Assembly: GCA_040743155.1 (NCBI GenBank)
Contig: JBFLJU010000001.1
Coordinates: forward strand, 2,043,144 to 2,107,143
Length of the DNA: 64,000 bases
DNA from: Cycloclasticus sp.
GTDB taxonomy: Bacteria; Pseudomonadota; Gammaproteobacteria; Methylococcales; Cycloclasticaceae
Reading direction: 5' to 3'
The notes beneath the pieces are model-generated. The model searched no databases. It was not told the origin of the DNA and saw only the letters and a list, made by a program, of their open reading frames with translations. The position numbers were made by a program, and so were the translations under genes. This document shows, piece by piece, positions 36,481-45,973 of the stretch (position 1 is the first letter of the stretch; the number at the start of each line of letters is the position of its first letter).

Positions 36481-37257
36481 TTACACTTTTTTCCGCAGGT
36501 CACGAATCGTGTCGTAGGCTTCTGTAATTTCCTGCGTCTTCTCTTTTGCAATTTTCATCATTTCATCCGGCAAGCCTTTAGATACCAGTTTATCTGGGTG
36601 ATGCTGACTAATTAAGCGTCGATACGCTTTCTTAACTTCTGCATCACTAGCTGATTCACTCACACCTAAAATGGCATACGCCTCTTCCGGTGTGGACCTA
36701 CTTTGCTGGTGCGTACCTCGCCGCTGGCTTGCACCCAACATACGTTTTAGCTGCTCGTAGGCAAACTGTGGAATACCCAGTCGGCCACAAATGTGTACTA
36801 GAATTTCATCTTCTGCCTCGTCTAATACGCCATCGGCAAACGCCGCTTGAAGCTGTACTTCAATAAACATACGTACTAAATTCTTTTGATGTTGGCAGGC
36901 TTGTTTGAAATCATCCAGTTCTGCGTCTAGATTAAAATCCAGCTCTTTACCACGGTTAAACTCGGCAACCGCTTCTTTCTTCATCTCCGCCGATAACTCC
37001 ATTTGAGCCATCACACGTTGCGCCATTTGAATTTCTTCCTTTGAAACCTGCCCGTCCGCTTTTGCGATATGCCCCATAATGGCAAACGTCGACCTGAAGA
37101 ACATTTTTTTAATCCGTTGCTGGCGTTCAGGGTCAAATGGATTTTGAGCCATGCCAGTGTCAAATTTATGGCCAATATAGACTCCCAATAACGCACCGAG
37201 CGCGCCGAACGTCATATAACCAAAAACCCCGCCCAATAATTTCCCTGTCCACCTCAT
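36481..37257 (-). CDS. djlA: DjlA-type co-chaperone (TerB-like and J domains)
   Basis: A 258-residue protein. An N-terminal glycine-rich membrane helix (LLGGVFGYMTFGALGALLG), a TerB-like helical domain (about 45-170), and a C-terminal J domain (EEAYAILGVSESASDAEVKKA through QHHPDKL) appear in the order seen in DjlA. It stimulates DnaK at the inner membrane. It is divergent from purC. Confidence 0.93.
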   Translation of the reverse strand: MRWTGKLLGGVFGYMTFGALGALLGVYIGHKFDTGMAQNPFDPERQQRIKKMFFRSTFAIMGHIAKADGQVSKEEIQMAQRVMAQMELSAEMKKEAVAEFNRGKELDFNLDAELDDFKQACQHQKNLVRMFIEVQLQAAFADGVLDEAEDEILVHICGRLGIPQFAYEQLKRMLGASQRRGTHQQSRSTPEEAYAILGVSESASDAEVKKAYRRLISQHHPDKLVSKGLPDEMMKIAKEKTQEITEAYDTIRDLRKKV

Positions 37258-37334
37258 CGTTTCACACCTTTTACTTGCAAAATTGTTAATAAAATTAGAT
37301 GATTAGCAGCTTTTTTAACTTCCAAAATAATCAA

Positions 37335-38225
37335 ATGACTATTCCAGCTTCTCTTCTTGATGCCAATCTAAATAGCCTACCACTCCTCCATAAGGGAAAG
37401 GTGCGTGACATTTATGATATTGATGACAAACACATGCTTATTGTTACCACTGATCGCCTGTCTGCCTTTGACGTTATTCTACCCGATCCTATTCCAGGCA
37501 AGGGCATTGTGCTAAATGAAGTGTCTAATTTTTGGTTTGAAAAGTTATCTCATTTAATTCCCAACCAATTATCAAACATAACGCTTAACCAAGTTTTAGA
37601 TAACGAGCAAGATTGTCAGCGACTTGAAAAACGCGGCATTATTGTAAAAAAACTTAAACCGCTTCCTATTGAAGCTATCGTCCGCGGCTATTTAATTGGC
37701 TCTGGCTGGAAAGACTACCAAAAATCGGGGCAGGTGTGCGGTATCCAGTTACCTGAGAATTTGCAACAAGCCTCTCAATTGCCTGAAGCTATTTTCACCC
37801 CTTCTACCAAAGCTGCGGTAGGCGATCACGATGAGAATATTTCATACGAACAAACCATTGAGCTACTCGGTGAAGAGCTAGCCAAGCAAGTGCGCGACAT
37901 CAGCTTAACGCTTTACACAACAGCGGCTAAATACGCCTTAGAACGCAATATTATTATTGCCGACACCAAGTTTGAATTTGGACTTGATAACGACGGTGTT
38001 TTGCACCTGATTGATGAAGTGCTAACGCCTGATTCTTCACGCTTTTGGGATGCCAAAGAATACAAAGTGGGCACAAGCCCTGCGAGTTTCGATAAACAAA
38101 TCGTTCGCGATTATTTAGAAACACTCGATTGGGATAAAACAAGTCCTGGTCCTACTCTACCCAAAGAAATTGCTGACAAAACCGCCGGTAAATACCGTGA
38201 AGTTCAAGCCTTATTAACTGAGTAA
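37335..38225 (+). CDS. purC: Phosphoribosylaminoimidazole-succinocarboxamide synthase
   Basis: A SAICAR synthetase of the longer (yeast-like, about 295 residue) type: [38 protein letters not shown] (as VTTDRLSAF), [35 protein letters not shown] and [13 protein letters not shown]. It catalyses step 8 of purine synthesis. The frame is open to an ATG at 37299, but homologues begin near [12 protein letters not shown], so 37335 is chosen. A strong terminator follows. Confidence 0.94.
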   Translation: MTIPASLLDANLNSLPLLHKGKVRDIYDIDDKHMLIVTTDRLSAFDVILPDPIPGKGIVLNEVSNFWFEKLSHLIPNQLSNITLNQVLDNEQDCQRLEKRGIIVKKLKPLPIEAIVRGYLIGSGWKDYQKSGQVCGIQLPENLQQASQLPEAIFTPSTKAAVGDHDENISYEQTIELLGEELAKQVRDISLTLYTTAAKYALERNIIIADTKFEFGLDNDGVLHLIDEVLTPDSSRFWDAKEYKVGTSPASFDKQIVRDYLETLDWDKTSPGPTLPKEIADKTAGKYREVQALLTE

Positions 38226-38242
38226 GCTTTTCAACAACGCAT

Positions 38243-38270
38243 AAAAAAGGGCGCTTAAGCGCCCTTTTTT
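38243..38270. terminator. Bidirectional intrinsic terminator between purC and amtB
   Basis: A perfect palindrome with core GGGCGCTTAAGCGCCC flanked by six A and six T residues. It can end transcripts from purC (plus) and from amtB (minus), which converge here. Confidence 0.95.
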
Positions 38271-38292
38271 AGTACCTCTTAAAAGTATCAGT

Positions 38293-39570
38293 TTATTTGT
38301 TAGTAAACTCTGGATATGCTTCCAGACCACATTCACTTAAATCAACACCTTCGTACTCTTCTTCAGCTGATACACGAATACCCATAACAGCTTTCAGAAC
38401 ACCCCAAACCACTAGACTCGTTACAAAAACCCATCCAAAGATAGTTCCAGCACCGATCAATTGACCTGAGAAGCTAACACCGTCATTTGTTAATGGGACT
38501 AATAAAAGACCTAACAAACCACATGTACCGTGTACTGAGATCGCACCAACAGGGTCATCAATTTTCAACTTGTCTAATGTCACGATTGAAAGTACAACCA
38601 ATACACCACCGGCAGCACCAAATAGGGTTGCTTGTAGCGCTGTTGGTGTTGACGGTTCAGCTGTAATAGCGACAAGACCCGCTAACGCGCCGTTCAATAA
38701 CATCGTTAAATCAGCTTTGCCAAACAACAGACGGGCAACAATCAGCGAGGCCATTGCACCACCAGCTGCTGCAGCATTTGTGTTTAAGAAAACCATCGCA
38801 ACTGTGTTTGCACTGGCGATATCACCCAGTTTAAGCACAGAACCACCGTTAAAGCCAAACCAGCCCATCCATAGAATGAATGTACCTAATGTGGCTAATG
38901 GTAAGTTAGCACCTGGAATGGGGTGAATTTCACCGTTCGGGCCATATTTGCCTTTACGAGAACCCAGTAATAATACACCGGCTAACGCCGCTGCTGCACC
39001 GGCCATATGCACGATACCTGAACCCGCAAAATCAGAGAAACCAAGGTCGCCCAAGTTATACAAGCCGAATACATCCTCGCCATTCCATGTCCAAGCACCT
39101 TCCATTGGATAGATAACGCCTGTCATCACAACAGCAAACGCCAAGAAAGCCCAAAGCTTCATACGCTCAGCAACCGCACCTGAAACAATAGACATCGCTG
39201 TTGCTACGAATACAACTTGGAAGAAGAAGTCTGATGCATTTGAATAAACAGAACCGCCGTCAAAGCCAGCCTCTCTAGACTCAGCCAACACAGTAGCCGT
39301 TAACGCATCTGCCGTTGCTGCACCGTCAAGCTCTATGCCACTTAACATCGCACCGCCGCCGTACATGATTTCATAGCCGTACACTAAATACATAATGCAA
39401 GAAACCGCAAACAGCGCAACGTTTTTAGTTAAAATCTCGGCCGTATTTTTTGAACGAACAAGGCCTGCTTCTAACATCGAGAAGCCAGCTGCCATCCACA
39501 TAACAAGCGCGCCGCACATTAAGAAATAAAATGTATCAACCGCGTATTGTAATTCTAGTATTTGATCCAC
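38293..39570 (-). CDS. amtB: Ammonium transporter AmtB
   Basis: A 425-residue Amt/Rh family channel with about eleven membrane helices and the motifs MLEAGLVRSKNTAEILTKN, DFAGSGIVHMAGAAAALAG (first pore histidine), GWFGFNGGS and GAISVHGTCGLLGLLLVPL (second pore histidine). It takes up ammonium and is blocked by GlnK encoded 22 bp upstream. Expressed from the NtrC/sigma-54 promoter before glnK. Confidence 0.96.
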   Translation of the reverse strand: MDQILELQYAVDTFYFLMCGALVMWMAAGFSMLEAGLVRSKNTAEILTKNVALFAVSCIMYLVYGYEIMYGGGAMLSGIELDGAATADALTATVLAESREAGFDGGSVYSNASDFFFQVVFVATAMSIVSGAVAERMKLWAFLAFAVVMTGVIYPMEGAWTWNGEDVFGLYNLGDLGFSDFAGSGIVHMAGAAAALAGVLLLGSRKGKYGPNGEIHPIPGANLPLATLGTFILWMGWFGFNGGSVLKLGDIASANTVAMVFLNTNAAAAGGAMASLIVARLLFGKADLTMLLNGALAGLVAITAEPSTPTALQATLFGAAGGVLVVLSIVTLDKLKIDDPVGAISVHGTCGLLGLLLVPLTNDGVSFSGQLIGAGTIFGWVFVTSLVVWGVLKAVMGIRVSAEEEYEGVDLSECGLEAYPEFTNK

Positions 39571-39592
39571 GTTTATACCCCCCTTATTTTAA

Positions 39593-39946
<354 letters not shown>

Positions 39947-39977
39947 TCAGAAATGTCTTATTGACCTTTTAAATATA

Positions 39978-39992
39978 GCATACAACATGCCA
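39978..39992 (-). promoter_or_regulatory. Sigma-54 promoter of glnK-amtB
   Basis: On the minus strand TGGCATGTTGTATGC has GG and GC exactly 10 bp apart, matching the -24/-12 consensus TGGCAC-N5-TTGC. It lies 47 bp upstream of the glnK ATG. Confidence 0.8.
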
Positions 39993-40066
39993 TCTTATAT
40001 TAATCCATTAAAATCAAATGGTTATTGAAATCATTGTAAAGAAAAGCTTATTCTAATGTTACGACC

Positions 40067-40081
40067 GCACCATGCTGGTGC
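40067..40081. promoter_or_regulatory. NtrC binding site upstream of glnK
   Basis: GCACCATGCTGGTGC is a perfect match to the NtrC dyad GCACC-N5-GGTGC. It is about 100 bp upstream of the start expected from the sigma-54 promoter, the normal enhancer distance. Confidence 0.8.
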
Positions 40082-40115
40082 GCATCAGCACGCCCACTCT
40101 ATTTATTCCACACAT

Positions 40116-40148
40116 AAAAAAACGCCCCTCATAAAGAGGGGCGTTTTT
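40116..40148. terminator. Intrinsic terminator downstream of torF
   Basis: An A-rich run, stem CGCCCCTC / GAGGGGCG with loop ATAAA, then a T run. It ends the leftward torF transcript and may also work in the other direction. Confidence 0.93.
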
Positions 40149-40169
40149 GAAACGATTAAACGTTTTAAC

Positions 40170-40862
40170 TTATAGAGACTTAGAAACTGTCAATACTAAG
40201 TTAGGGTCGTCGTTATTAACTACATCTGCATTATCAACATCTGAATATGCCACTTCCCAATCAACACCTAAATAGCTTGTTGATGCAGCCAACTTCCAAT
40301 CCCAATAGTCACCATTATCACTATTTAGATCGTAGTAACCAACGTGTGCAGCTAGAGCAATACCTGCATATTCACCAAGGTCAAGAGCGATGTCAGTATA
40401 GTTACCGTAATCTGCATCACCAATATCATCACTTCCAGCATCAACACCAAAGTATTGAGTTATTGAAGCAGGGCCCATTGAAAGACCTACATAAACCTCA
40501 GTAAAGTCAGTATCAGAACCTGAAGTTGGGTATGCGTAGTGTAAAACACCAACATCAACACCAACGCCATTGAACTCACCAGCCCAACCAGCATAAAGGT
40601 CAATTTCAACGTTAGCAGAACTATCGTCGCCACCTACATCATCATCGCCAAAATCAACGTTTGAACCCCAAACGCCAGCATATAGGCCATTTCCTAAGTC
40701 CGCATCAAATCCACCTTGAATTGCTGGTGAACCGTCAGTTTGAGAAATGCCACGCCATACGTAGTCTGTTGTTAAAGCAACATTACCGCTAAGCTCTAAT
40801 GCGCTTGCTGCACCTGATGCTACTAATAAACCAGCAATTGCAGTCGTTTGTAATAATTTCAT
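40170..40862 (-). CDS. TorF-family putative porin (exported beta-barrel)
   Basis: A 230-residue outer-membrane protein with a signal peptide (LLQTTAIAGLLVASGAASA). It begins LELSGNVALTTDYVWRGISQ then TDGSPAIQGGFD, the defining start of the TorF/Gcw_chp family, with alternating beta-strand sequence and a C-terminal aromatic/hydrophobic strand. It commonly lies upstream of glnK-amtB, as here, and is thought to help ammonium or small solute entry. The substrate is inferred. It has its own terminator, so the glnK promoter is separate. Confidence 0.88.
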   Translation of the reverse strand: MKLLQTTAIAGLLVASGAASALELSGNVALTTDYVWRGISQTDGSPAIQGGFDADLGNGLYAGVWGSNVDFGDDDVGGDDSSANVEIDLYAGWAGEFNGVGVDVGVLHYAYPTSGSDTDFTEVYVGLSMGPASITQYFGVDAGSDDIGDADYGNYTDIALDLGEYAGIALAAHVGYYDLNSDNGDYWDWKLAASTSYLGVDWEVAYSDVDNADVVNNDDPNLVLTVSKSL

Positions 40863-41076
40863 TTTCGTCCCTTATTGTTGTTAAATTATGATATTGTCCG
40901 CGTTTATGTCACGAAACTGTAACTTTCATGTTGCTAGATTAACACAATCCATGGGGTTTAACAGCCTAATATTTGCAAAAAAACAACAGGTCCGCACCAT
41001 TAGCAGTCTTTACAGCTCTTCATTGCTCCTGGTTGGTGCAAAAACAAACCCCTTTAATTTATAATTAACTATTACT

Positions 41077-41331
41077 ATGTTTGATATCAACGCCATTGAA
41101 AACCTCGCAAAATCACTCAGTGACCAGCTCCCCACTGGGCTTACTTCCATTAAAGATGAAGTAGAGAAAAACTTTAAATCCGTCTTACAACAACAATTTT
41201 CTAAGTTGGATTTAGTAACGCGCGAAGAGTTTGACACTCAAAGCGCCGTCCTCACAAGAACACGTGATAAACTCGAAGAACTTGAAAAAACCATACTCGA
41301 CCTAAGCACTGCCATTAAAGACGAAAAATAA
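41077..41331 (+). CDS. ubiK: Ubiquinone biosynthesis accessory factor UbiK (BMFP family)
   Basis: An 84-residue helical protein: IENLAKSLSDQLPTGLTSIK then DEVEKNFKSVLQQQFSKLDLV and a C-terminal coiled coil (LTRTRDKLEELEKTILDL). These match the YqiC/UbiK family, which forms a complex with UbiJ to aid aerobic ubiquinone synthesis. It sits divergent from torF. Confidence 0.92.
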   Translation: MFDINAIENLAKSLSDQLPTGLTSIKDEVEKNFKSVLQQQFSKLDLVTREEFDTQSAVLTRTRDKLEELEKTILDLSTAIKDEK

Positions 41332-41373
41332 CCCATCACTTTCAGGTGATGACGACAAGGAAAGGATTCCATC

Positions 41374-42888
41374 ATGTCACTTGCTACTACCTTTACCCGC
41401 AGCTCATCCGGCATTAATGCCCCCTTGGTGACCGTCGAAGCGCACCTTGCCAATGGCTTACCCAGCTTAAGCATTGTCGGCCTTCCTGAAGCCGCTGTTA
41501 AAGAGAGCAAAGATCGCGTACGAAGCGCTATCATCAACTGCCAGTTTGAATTCCCCGCCAAACGAATCACTATCAACCTTGCTCCTGCCGACCTCCCTAA
41601 AGAAGGCGGACGCTTTGATTTACCCATCGCACTTAGCATTCTCGCCGCTTCTGGCCAAATCCCCAACAATTCACTTGCAGACTATGAGTTTCTTGGGGAG
41701 TTATCATTAAGTGGTGAACTGCGGGCCATTCAAGGCGCATTACCGTCCGCCATTGCCTGCCAAACGTCTAAACGGACCCTTTGCCTGCCCACTCAAAACC
41801 AACACGAGGCATCACTTATCGCTGACATTAACATTTTAGGTGCGCCACACTTATTAGCTGTCTGCGCACATATTCATGGACAGCAAGCACTTCCAAGTTA
41901 CACCCCAACTGCAAGCTTGAGAAAAAGCACGGCATCCACCGCCGATTTTTCCGATGTTCACGGGCAACAGCATACAAAACGCGCATTAGAAATTGCTGCC
42001 GTTGGCCGCCACAGCCTACTCATGCTCGGCCCGCCCGGTACAGGCAAATCCATGCTTGCCGCACGTTTACCCAGCGTCTTACCCCTCCTTAATGAACAAG
42101 AAGCCGTTGAAACAGCTTCTATCTATTCAATAAGCCAACACACGGTTGATACTACACAGTGGAAAATACCGCCGTTTAGATCGCCCCATCACACTGCTTC
42201 TGCCGTTGCCCTAGTCGGCGGTGGTAGCCAACCAAAACCTGGCGAGGTTTCGCTTGCGCATAATGGCGTGCTGTTTCTTGATGAACTGCCTGAGTTTGAC
42301 CGCAAGGTATTAGAGGTTCTGCGCGAGCCGATAGAAAACGGAAAAATATCCATCTCACGTGCCAGCCATCAAACTGAGTTTCCAGCGCGTTTTCAACTTA
42401 TCGCCGCAATGAATCCATGCCCTTGCGGCTACCTTGGTGACGCATCTCAACGCTGCCAATGCACGGTTGCTCAAGTGACTCGTTACCGCAATAAGATATC
42501 CGGCCCTTTGCTCGACAGAATTGACATGCATATTGAAGTTCCTCGTATTTCAACTGAGATGCTTCGAAAAGGTACCGCCGATGGTGAAGAGAGTAGCGCT
42601 ACAATTGCAAAACGCGTGCACCAATCACAACAACTTGCGCTCAATCGGCAAGGCCAAGCTAATCACCTCTTATCCACGTCACTAATCAAACAGCACTGCC
42701 AAATCAGCGACGATGATCACGTATTATTAGAAAGCGCAATCGAAAAACTTGGGCTGTCGCACCGTGCGTATCATCGTATTTTGAAGGTATCAAGAACCAT
42801 CGCCGACATGGATGGACAAACCAACATCCAACGCCAGCACCTTACCGAAGCGCTCAGTTATCGACGTATGGATAAACGCATTACATAA
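41374..42888 (+). CDS. comM: YifB/ComM family Mg-chelatase-like ATPase
   Basis: A 504-residue AAA+ protein. The N-terminal Lon-like ChlI domain has VEAHLANGLPSLSIVGLPEA. The ATPase has Walker A LGPPGTGKSMLAARLPS, Walker B GVLFLDELPEFD, a zinc/cysteine stretch AAMNPCPCGYLGD...RCQCT, and a C-terminal Mg-chelatase domain. ComM acts as a branch migration helicase during natural transformation. It begins 43 bp after ubiK. Confidence 0.95.
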   Translation: MSLATTFTRSSSGINAPLVTVEAHLANGLPSLSIVGLPEAAVKESKDRVRSAIINCQFEFPAKRITINLAPADLPKEGGRFDLPIALSILAASGQIPNNSLADYEFLGELSLSGELRAIQGALPSAIACQTSKRTLCLPTQNQHEASLIADINILGAPHLLAVCAHIHGQQALPSYTPTASLRKSTASTADFSDVHGQQHTKRALEIAAVGRHSLLMLGPPGTGKSMLAARLPSVLPLLNEQEAVETASIYSISQHTVDTTQWKIPPFRSPHHTASAVALVGGGSQPKPGEVSLAHNGVLFLDELPEFDRKVLEVLREPIENGKISISRASHQTEFPARFQLIAAMNPCPCGYLGDASQRCQCTVAQVTRYRNKISGPLLDRIDMHIEVPRISTEMLRKGTADGEESSATIAKRVHQSQQLALNRQGQANHLLSTSLIKQHCQISDDDHVLLESAIEKLGLSHRAYHRILKVSRTIADMDGQTNIQRQHLTEALSYRRMDKRIT

Positions 42889-42937
42889 CCCCCAAATACT
42901 GTAGAATTCATTCCCCTTTCCAGCCAAACTACCTGCT

Positions 42938-44941
42938 GTGCACGAACTCAATCCTGAACAACAAAAAGCCGTTTCAACAACAGATACCCCTCTATTGGTT
43001 ATTGCGGGGGCAGGCAGCGGAAAAACACGCGTTATTACCGAGAAAATCTCGCATTTAATCAGTAACGGCGTTGAGGCTAAGCACATTACCGCCGTTACCT
43101 TTACCAATAAAGCCGCACGGGAAATGCGCTCACGGGTTGAAAAATTATGCTCGGCCAAAAAAACGAAAGGCATCCGAATTTCCACCTTTCACTCCCTCGG
43201 ACTCGATATTATCCGCAAAGAGCATCAAGCCCTTGGGTTTAAAAAAAACATTAGTATTCTCGACGAGCAGGACAAATTTAAAACCCTTCAGGACATCTTA
43301 GAAAACAGCCAACACAAACTGGATAGAAGCCAAATATCCCCCTTATCGTGGCAAATATCCGATTGGAAAAACCAAGCCATGTTACCGGCACAGGCCATGT
43401 CTGCCGCCGAAGACACTCAGCAGCAATTTGCCGCGGCGTTGTACGAACAATATCAGCAATACAACCGCGTCTGTAACGCCGTTGACTTTGATGACTTGAT
43501 CCTGACACCGTTACTGTTATTTAAAGAACACCCAGAAGTGTTAGAAAAGTGGCAAAACAGTACGCGCTACCTATTGCTCGACGAATACCAAGACACCAAC
43601 ACAACGCAATATGAGTTTTTTAAACACCTCGTCGGCTCCGTTGGGCAGTTCACCGTTGTGGGTGACGACGACCAGTCTATATACGCATGGCGTGGTGCTA
43701 ACCCTGAAAACCTCTTTACCTTAAAAAATGATTTTCCTCGCTTAGACATTATTAAGTTGGAACAAAACTACCGTTCTAGCCAACGCATTTTAAAAGCCGC
43801 TAATCAGCTTATTAGCAATAACCCGCATTTATACGAGAAGAACCTTTGGAGTAACATTCAAGGAAACGAAAAAATAATCGTTTTAAAATGCAAAAATGAA
43901 TTCGCCGAATCTCAGCAAATTGCCGCCGAAATATCACGTGCAAAATTCAAGCACCGCGCCAGTAATGCTGATTTTGCCATTCTTTATCGAAGCAACCACC
44001 AAGCCCGCTTATTAGAAAAAAGCCTACGCGAATTATCGCTACCTTACGCGATTAGCGGCGGCACTTCTTTTTTCTCACACACAGAAATCAAAGACGTTTT
44101 ATGTTACATCAAGCTACTGATCAACCCCGATGATAACAGCGCCTTCCTACGCGTCATTAACACCCCACGCCGAGAAATAGGCACATCAACGGTTGAAAAA
44201 CTTGCGCTTTACGCTAACGAACGCCACATCAGCTTATTCGATGCTTGTTTTGAAATGGGGCTCGAACATCAACTAAACGAACGCACTTATCACAAGCTTC
44301 GTTCATTTTGTGATTGGATTGTGCGGCTATCAGATAGGTCCCAACAAGAAGAACCCATTCCCATCCTTCATGAAATGATTCAACACATCGATTATTACGA
44401 TTGGATAAAAGCACACGCCAGCAGCGACAAACAAGCAGAGCGGAAAATTAACAATGTGCTTGAACTGATCAAGTGGATTGAAAACAGTGCTAAAAAATCT
44501 CAACAAGAGCGCAGTTTAGGCGACATTGTGTCTCGCATGATGCTATTGGACAGCCTTGAACGAAATGAGGAAGAAGAAAAAACCGATCAAATAAAGCTGA
44601 TGACCTTGCACGCAGCAAAGGGGCTAGAGTTTCCTTATGTCTATTTAATAGGTATGGAAGAAGGCATATTACCTCACCAGAACAGCATAGATAGCGAGCA
44701 AATTGAAGAGGAGCGCCGGCTTGCGTACGTTGGCATTACGCGCGCCAAAAAACAACTCACTTTCAGCTACTGCTCACACCGCACAAAATATGGCGACATC
44801 ACACCGACCGAGCCTAGCCGCTTCTTAACCGAACTACCAAGCGAAGACTTAGACTGGGCCGCCTTAGGTAACGCCGACCCTGAAGAACAAAAGAAAAAGG
44901 GCCAAGAAAGCTTGGCCCTTATGAAAAGTTTATTAAGCTGA
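42938..44941 (+). CDS. rep: ATP-dependent DNA helicase Rep
   Basis: A 667-residue UvrD/Rep superfamily 1A helicase with Q motif LNPEQQKAVSTTDTPLLVIA, Walker A GAGSGKTRVI, motif II LLLDEYQDTN, motif III VVGDDDQSIYAWRGA, and C-terminal motifs LMTLHAAKGLEFPYVYLIG and RRLAYVGITRAKKQL. Length and the MHELNPEQQ start fit Rep rather than UvrD. It helps replication forks past bound proteins. The start codon is GTG. The convergent cytochrome gene ends 2 bp away. Confidence 0.95.
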   Translation: MHELNPEQQKAVSTTDTPLLVIAGAGSGKTRVITEKISHLISNGVEAKHITAVTFTNKAAREMRSRVEKLCSAKKTKGIRISTFHSLGLDIIRKEHQALGFKKNISILDEQDKFKTLQDILENSQHKLDRSQISPLSWQISDWKNQAMLPAQAMSAAEDTQQQFAAALYEQYQQYNRVCNAVDFDDLILTPLLLFKEHPEVLEKWQNSTRYLLLDEYQDTNTTQYEFFKHLVGSVGQFTVVGDDDQSIYAWRGANPENLFTLKNDFPRLDIIKLEQNYRSSQRILKAANQLISNNPHLYEKNLWSNIQGNEKIIVLKCKNEFAESQQIAAEISRAKFKHRASNADFAILYRSNHQARLLEKSLRELSLPYAISGGTSFFSHTEIKDVLCYIKLLINPDDNSAFLRVINTPRREIGTSTVEKLALYANERHISLFDACFEMGLEHQLNERTYHKLRSFCDWIVRLSDRSQQEEPIPILHEMIQHIDYYDWIKAHASSDKQAERKINNVLELIKWIENSAKKSQQERSLGDIVSRMMLLDSLERNEEEEKTDQIKLMTLHAAKGLEFPYVYLIGMEEGILPHQNSIDSEQIEEERRLAYVGITRAKKQLTFSYCSHRTKYGDITPTEPSRFLTELPSEDLDWAALGNADPEEQKKKGQESLALMKSLLS

Positions 44942-44943
44942 TT

Positions 44944-45423
44944 TTATTGGCTATTCACAACCATAAAACCAATCGCGGCAGAAACGTCTTCATCCGTCAA
45001 TTGAGATGACCCTCCACGAGGCGGCATGCCTTTAAAACCTTTAGTTGCATGCTCAAATAACACGTCATCACCTTGAGCAATACGTGGCGCCCACGCAGCA
45101 ACATCACCCATTTTTGGCGCGCCAGCTACACCCGTTGTGTGGCAAGCCATACAAGCAGTGTTATAAATTTGTTCCGCCGTCATTGGTTCAGTAGCAACCA
45201 CCACAGGCGCTTCTACAATAGGACTTGCTTTTCTAGCCTCTTCTAGTGTCGTTGCCAACTCACCCAATGGTTTAATTCTATTAAGAACCTTCTGCTCTTC
45301 CCACTCTGAGGTAGGTTTATCACCAACCAAATTAATCGCAATAATAGAAATGACAATTGCGATAGCAACTAGCACAGCTATTGTCACGCCTAAGTCGTTT
45401 AAAACCTTCTTATCTTCACTCAC
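44944..45423 (-). CDS. Cytochrome c5-type monoheme protein, membrane anchored
   Basis: A 159-residue protein with an uncleaved N-terminal membrane helix (LGVTIAVLVAIAIVISIIAI), a variable linker, then a cytochrome c5 domain with heme motif CMACH (91-95), KMGDVAAWAPRIAQG and the axial Met in KGFKGMPPRGG. An electron carrier on the periplasmic face of the inner membrane, probably feeding a terminal oxidase. It is monocistronic. Confidence 0.92.
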   Translation of the reverse strand: MSEDKKVLNDLGVTIAVLVAIAIVISIIAINLVGDKPTSEWEEQKVLNRIKPLGELATTLEEARKASPIVEAPVVVATEPMTAEQIYNTACMACHTTGVAGAPKMGDVAAWAPRIAQGDDVLFEHATKGFKGMPPRGGSSQLTDEDVSAAIGFMVVNSQ

Positions 45424-45569
45424 GTACTGGCTCCATTTAGTGGTATTTTGAGCCGATTATAAACCCTAAGCTTATAAACTCGAAATAAAACCACGCAATA
45501 TTATTTACATAGCTCAGAATCAATATTTCATCCGTATATCACGCTATAATACCGCAGTAAATTCTCAAT

Positions 45570-45646
45570 GCGCTCGTAGCTCAGCTGGATAGAGTGTCGC
45601 CCTCCGAAGGCGAAGGTCGTGGGTTCGACTCCCGCCGAGCGCGCCA
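45570..45646 (+). tRNA. tRNA-Arg (anticodon CCG)
   Basis: A 77-nt cloverleaf: acceptor GCGCTCG pairs with CGAGCGC, D-arm GCTCAGCTGGATAGAGT, anticodon stem TCGCC/GGCGA around loop CTCCGAA (anticodon CCG, reads CGG), T-arm with GGTTCGACTCC, and an encoded CCA end. A TATAAT box at 45545-45550 is 20 bp upstream. Confidence 0.97.
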
Positions 45647-45925
45647 TTTATTGTCAAACAATAGAGGTACCGACATGCCACCGGTCGCGACCCTCTCATT
45701 CTTAACCACGTACGAACTACAGCTTCCATCATCAATTCTTTGCGGCCAATAACCGCTAAGGACTCCCCATAAAAACTCTGGCTTACCAATTTCCAAAACT
45801 AGTTCACGCACAGTAGGCTCTATTCGTTTTTAAACCCTATACTTAGAATATGAATTCACTGCGCCACTAATTGTCAAGCTGACTAACCCGTGGCCTTAAC
45901 TCCCTGTTTCTCTAACTATCAAATA

Positions 45926-45957
45926 CAAAAAAAGGCACTCGAAAGTGCCTTTTTTTT
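45926..45957. terminator. Intrinsic terminator downstream of the adhesin gene
   Basis: A-run, stem AGGCACT/AGTGCCT with loop CGAA, then eight T residues. It ends the leftward adhesin transcript just past its stop codon at 45974 and can act in both directions. Confidence 0.93.
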
Positions 45958-45973
45958 AACATCAGGCAATTAA

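Noticed and set aside
45565-45811. Minus-strand open frames of 74-76 codons containing RTHDLRLRRATLYPAELRA
   Set aside because: This is the well-known false protein produced by translating the antisense of a tRNA gene; it overlaps tRNA-Arg(CCG).
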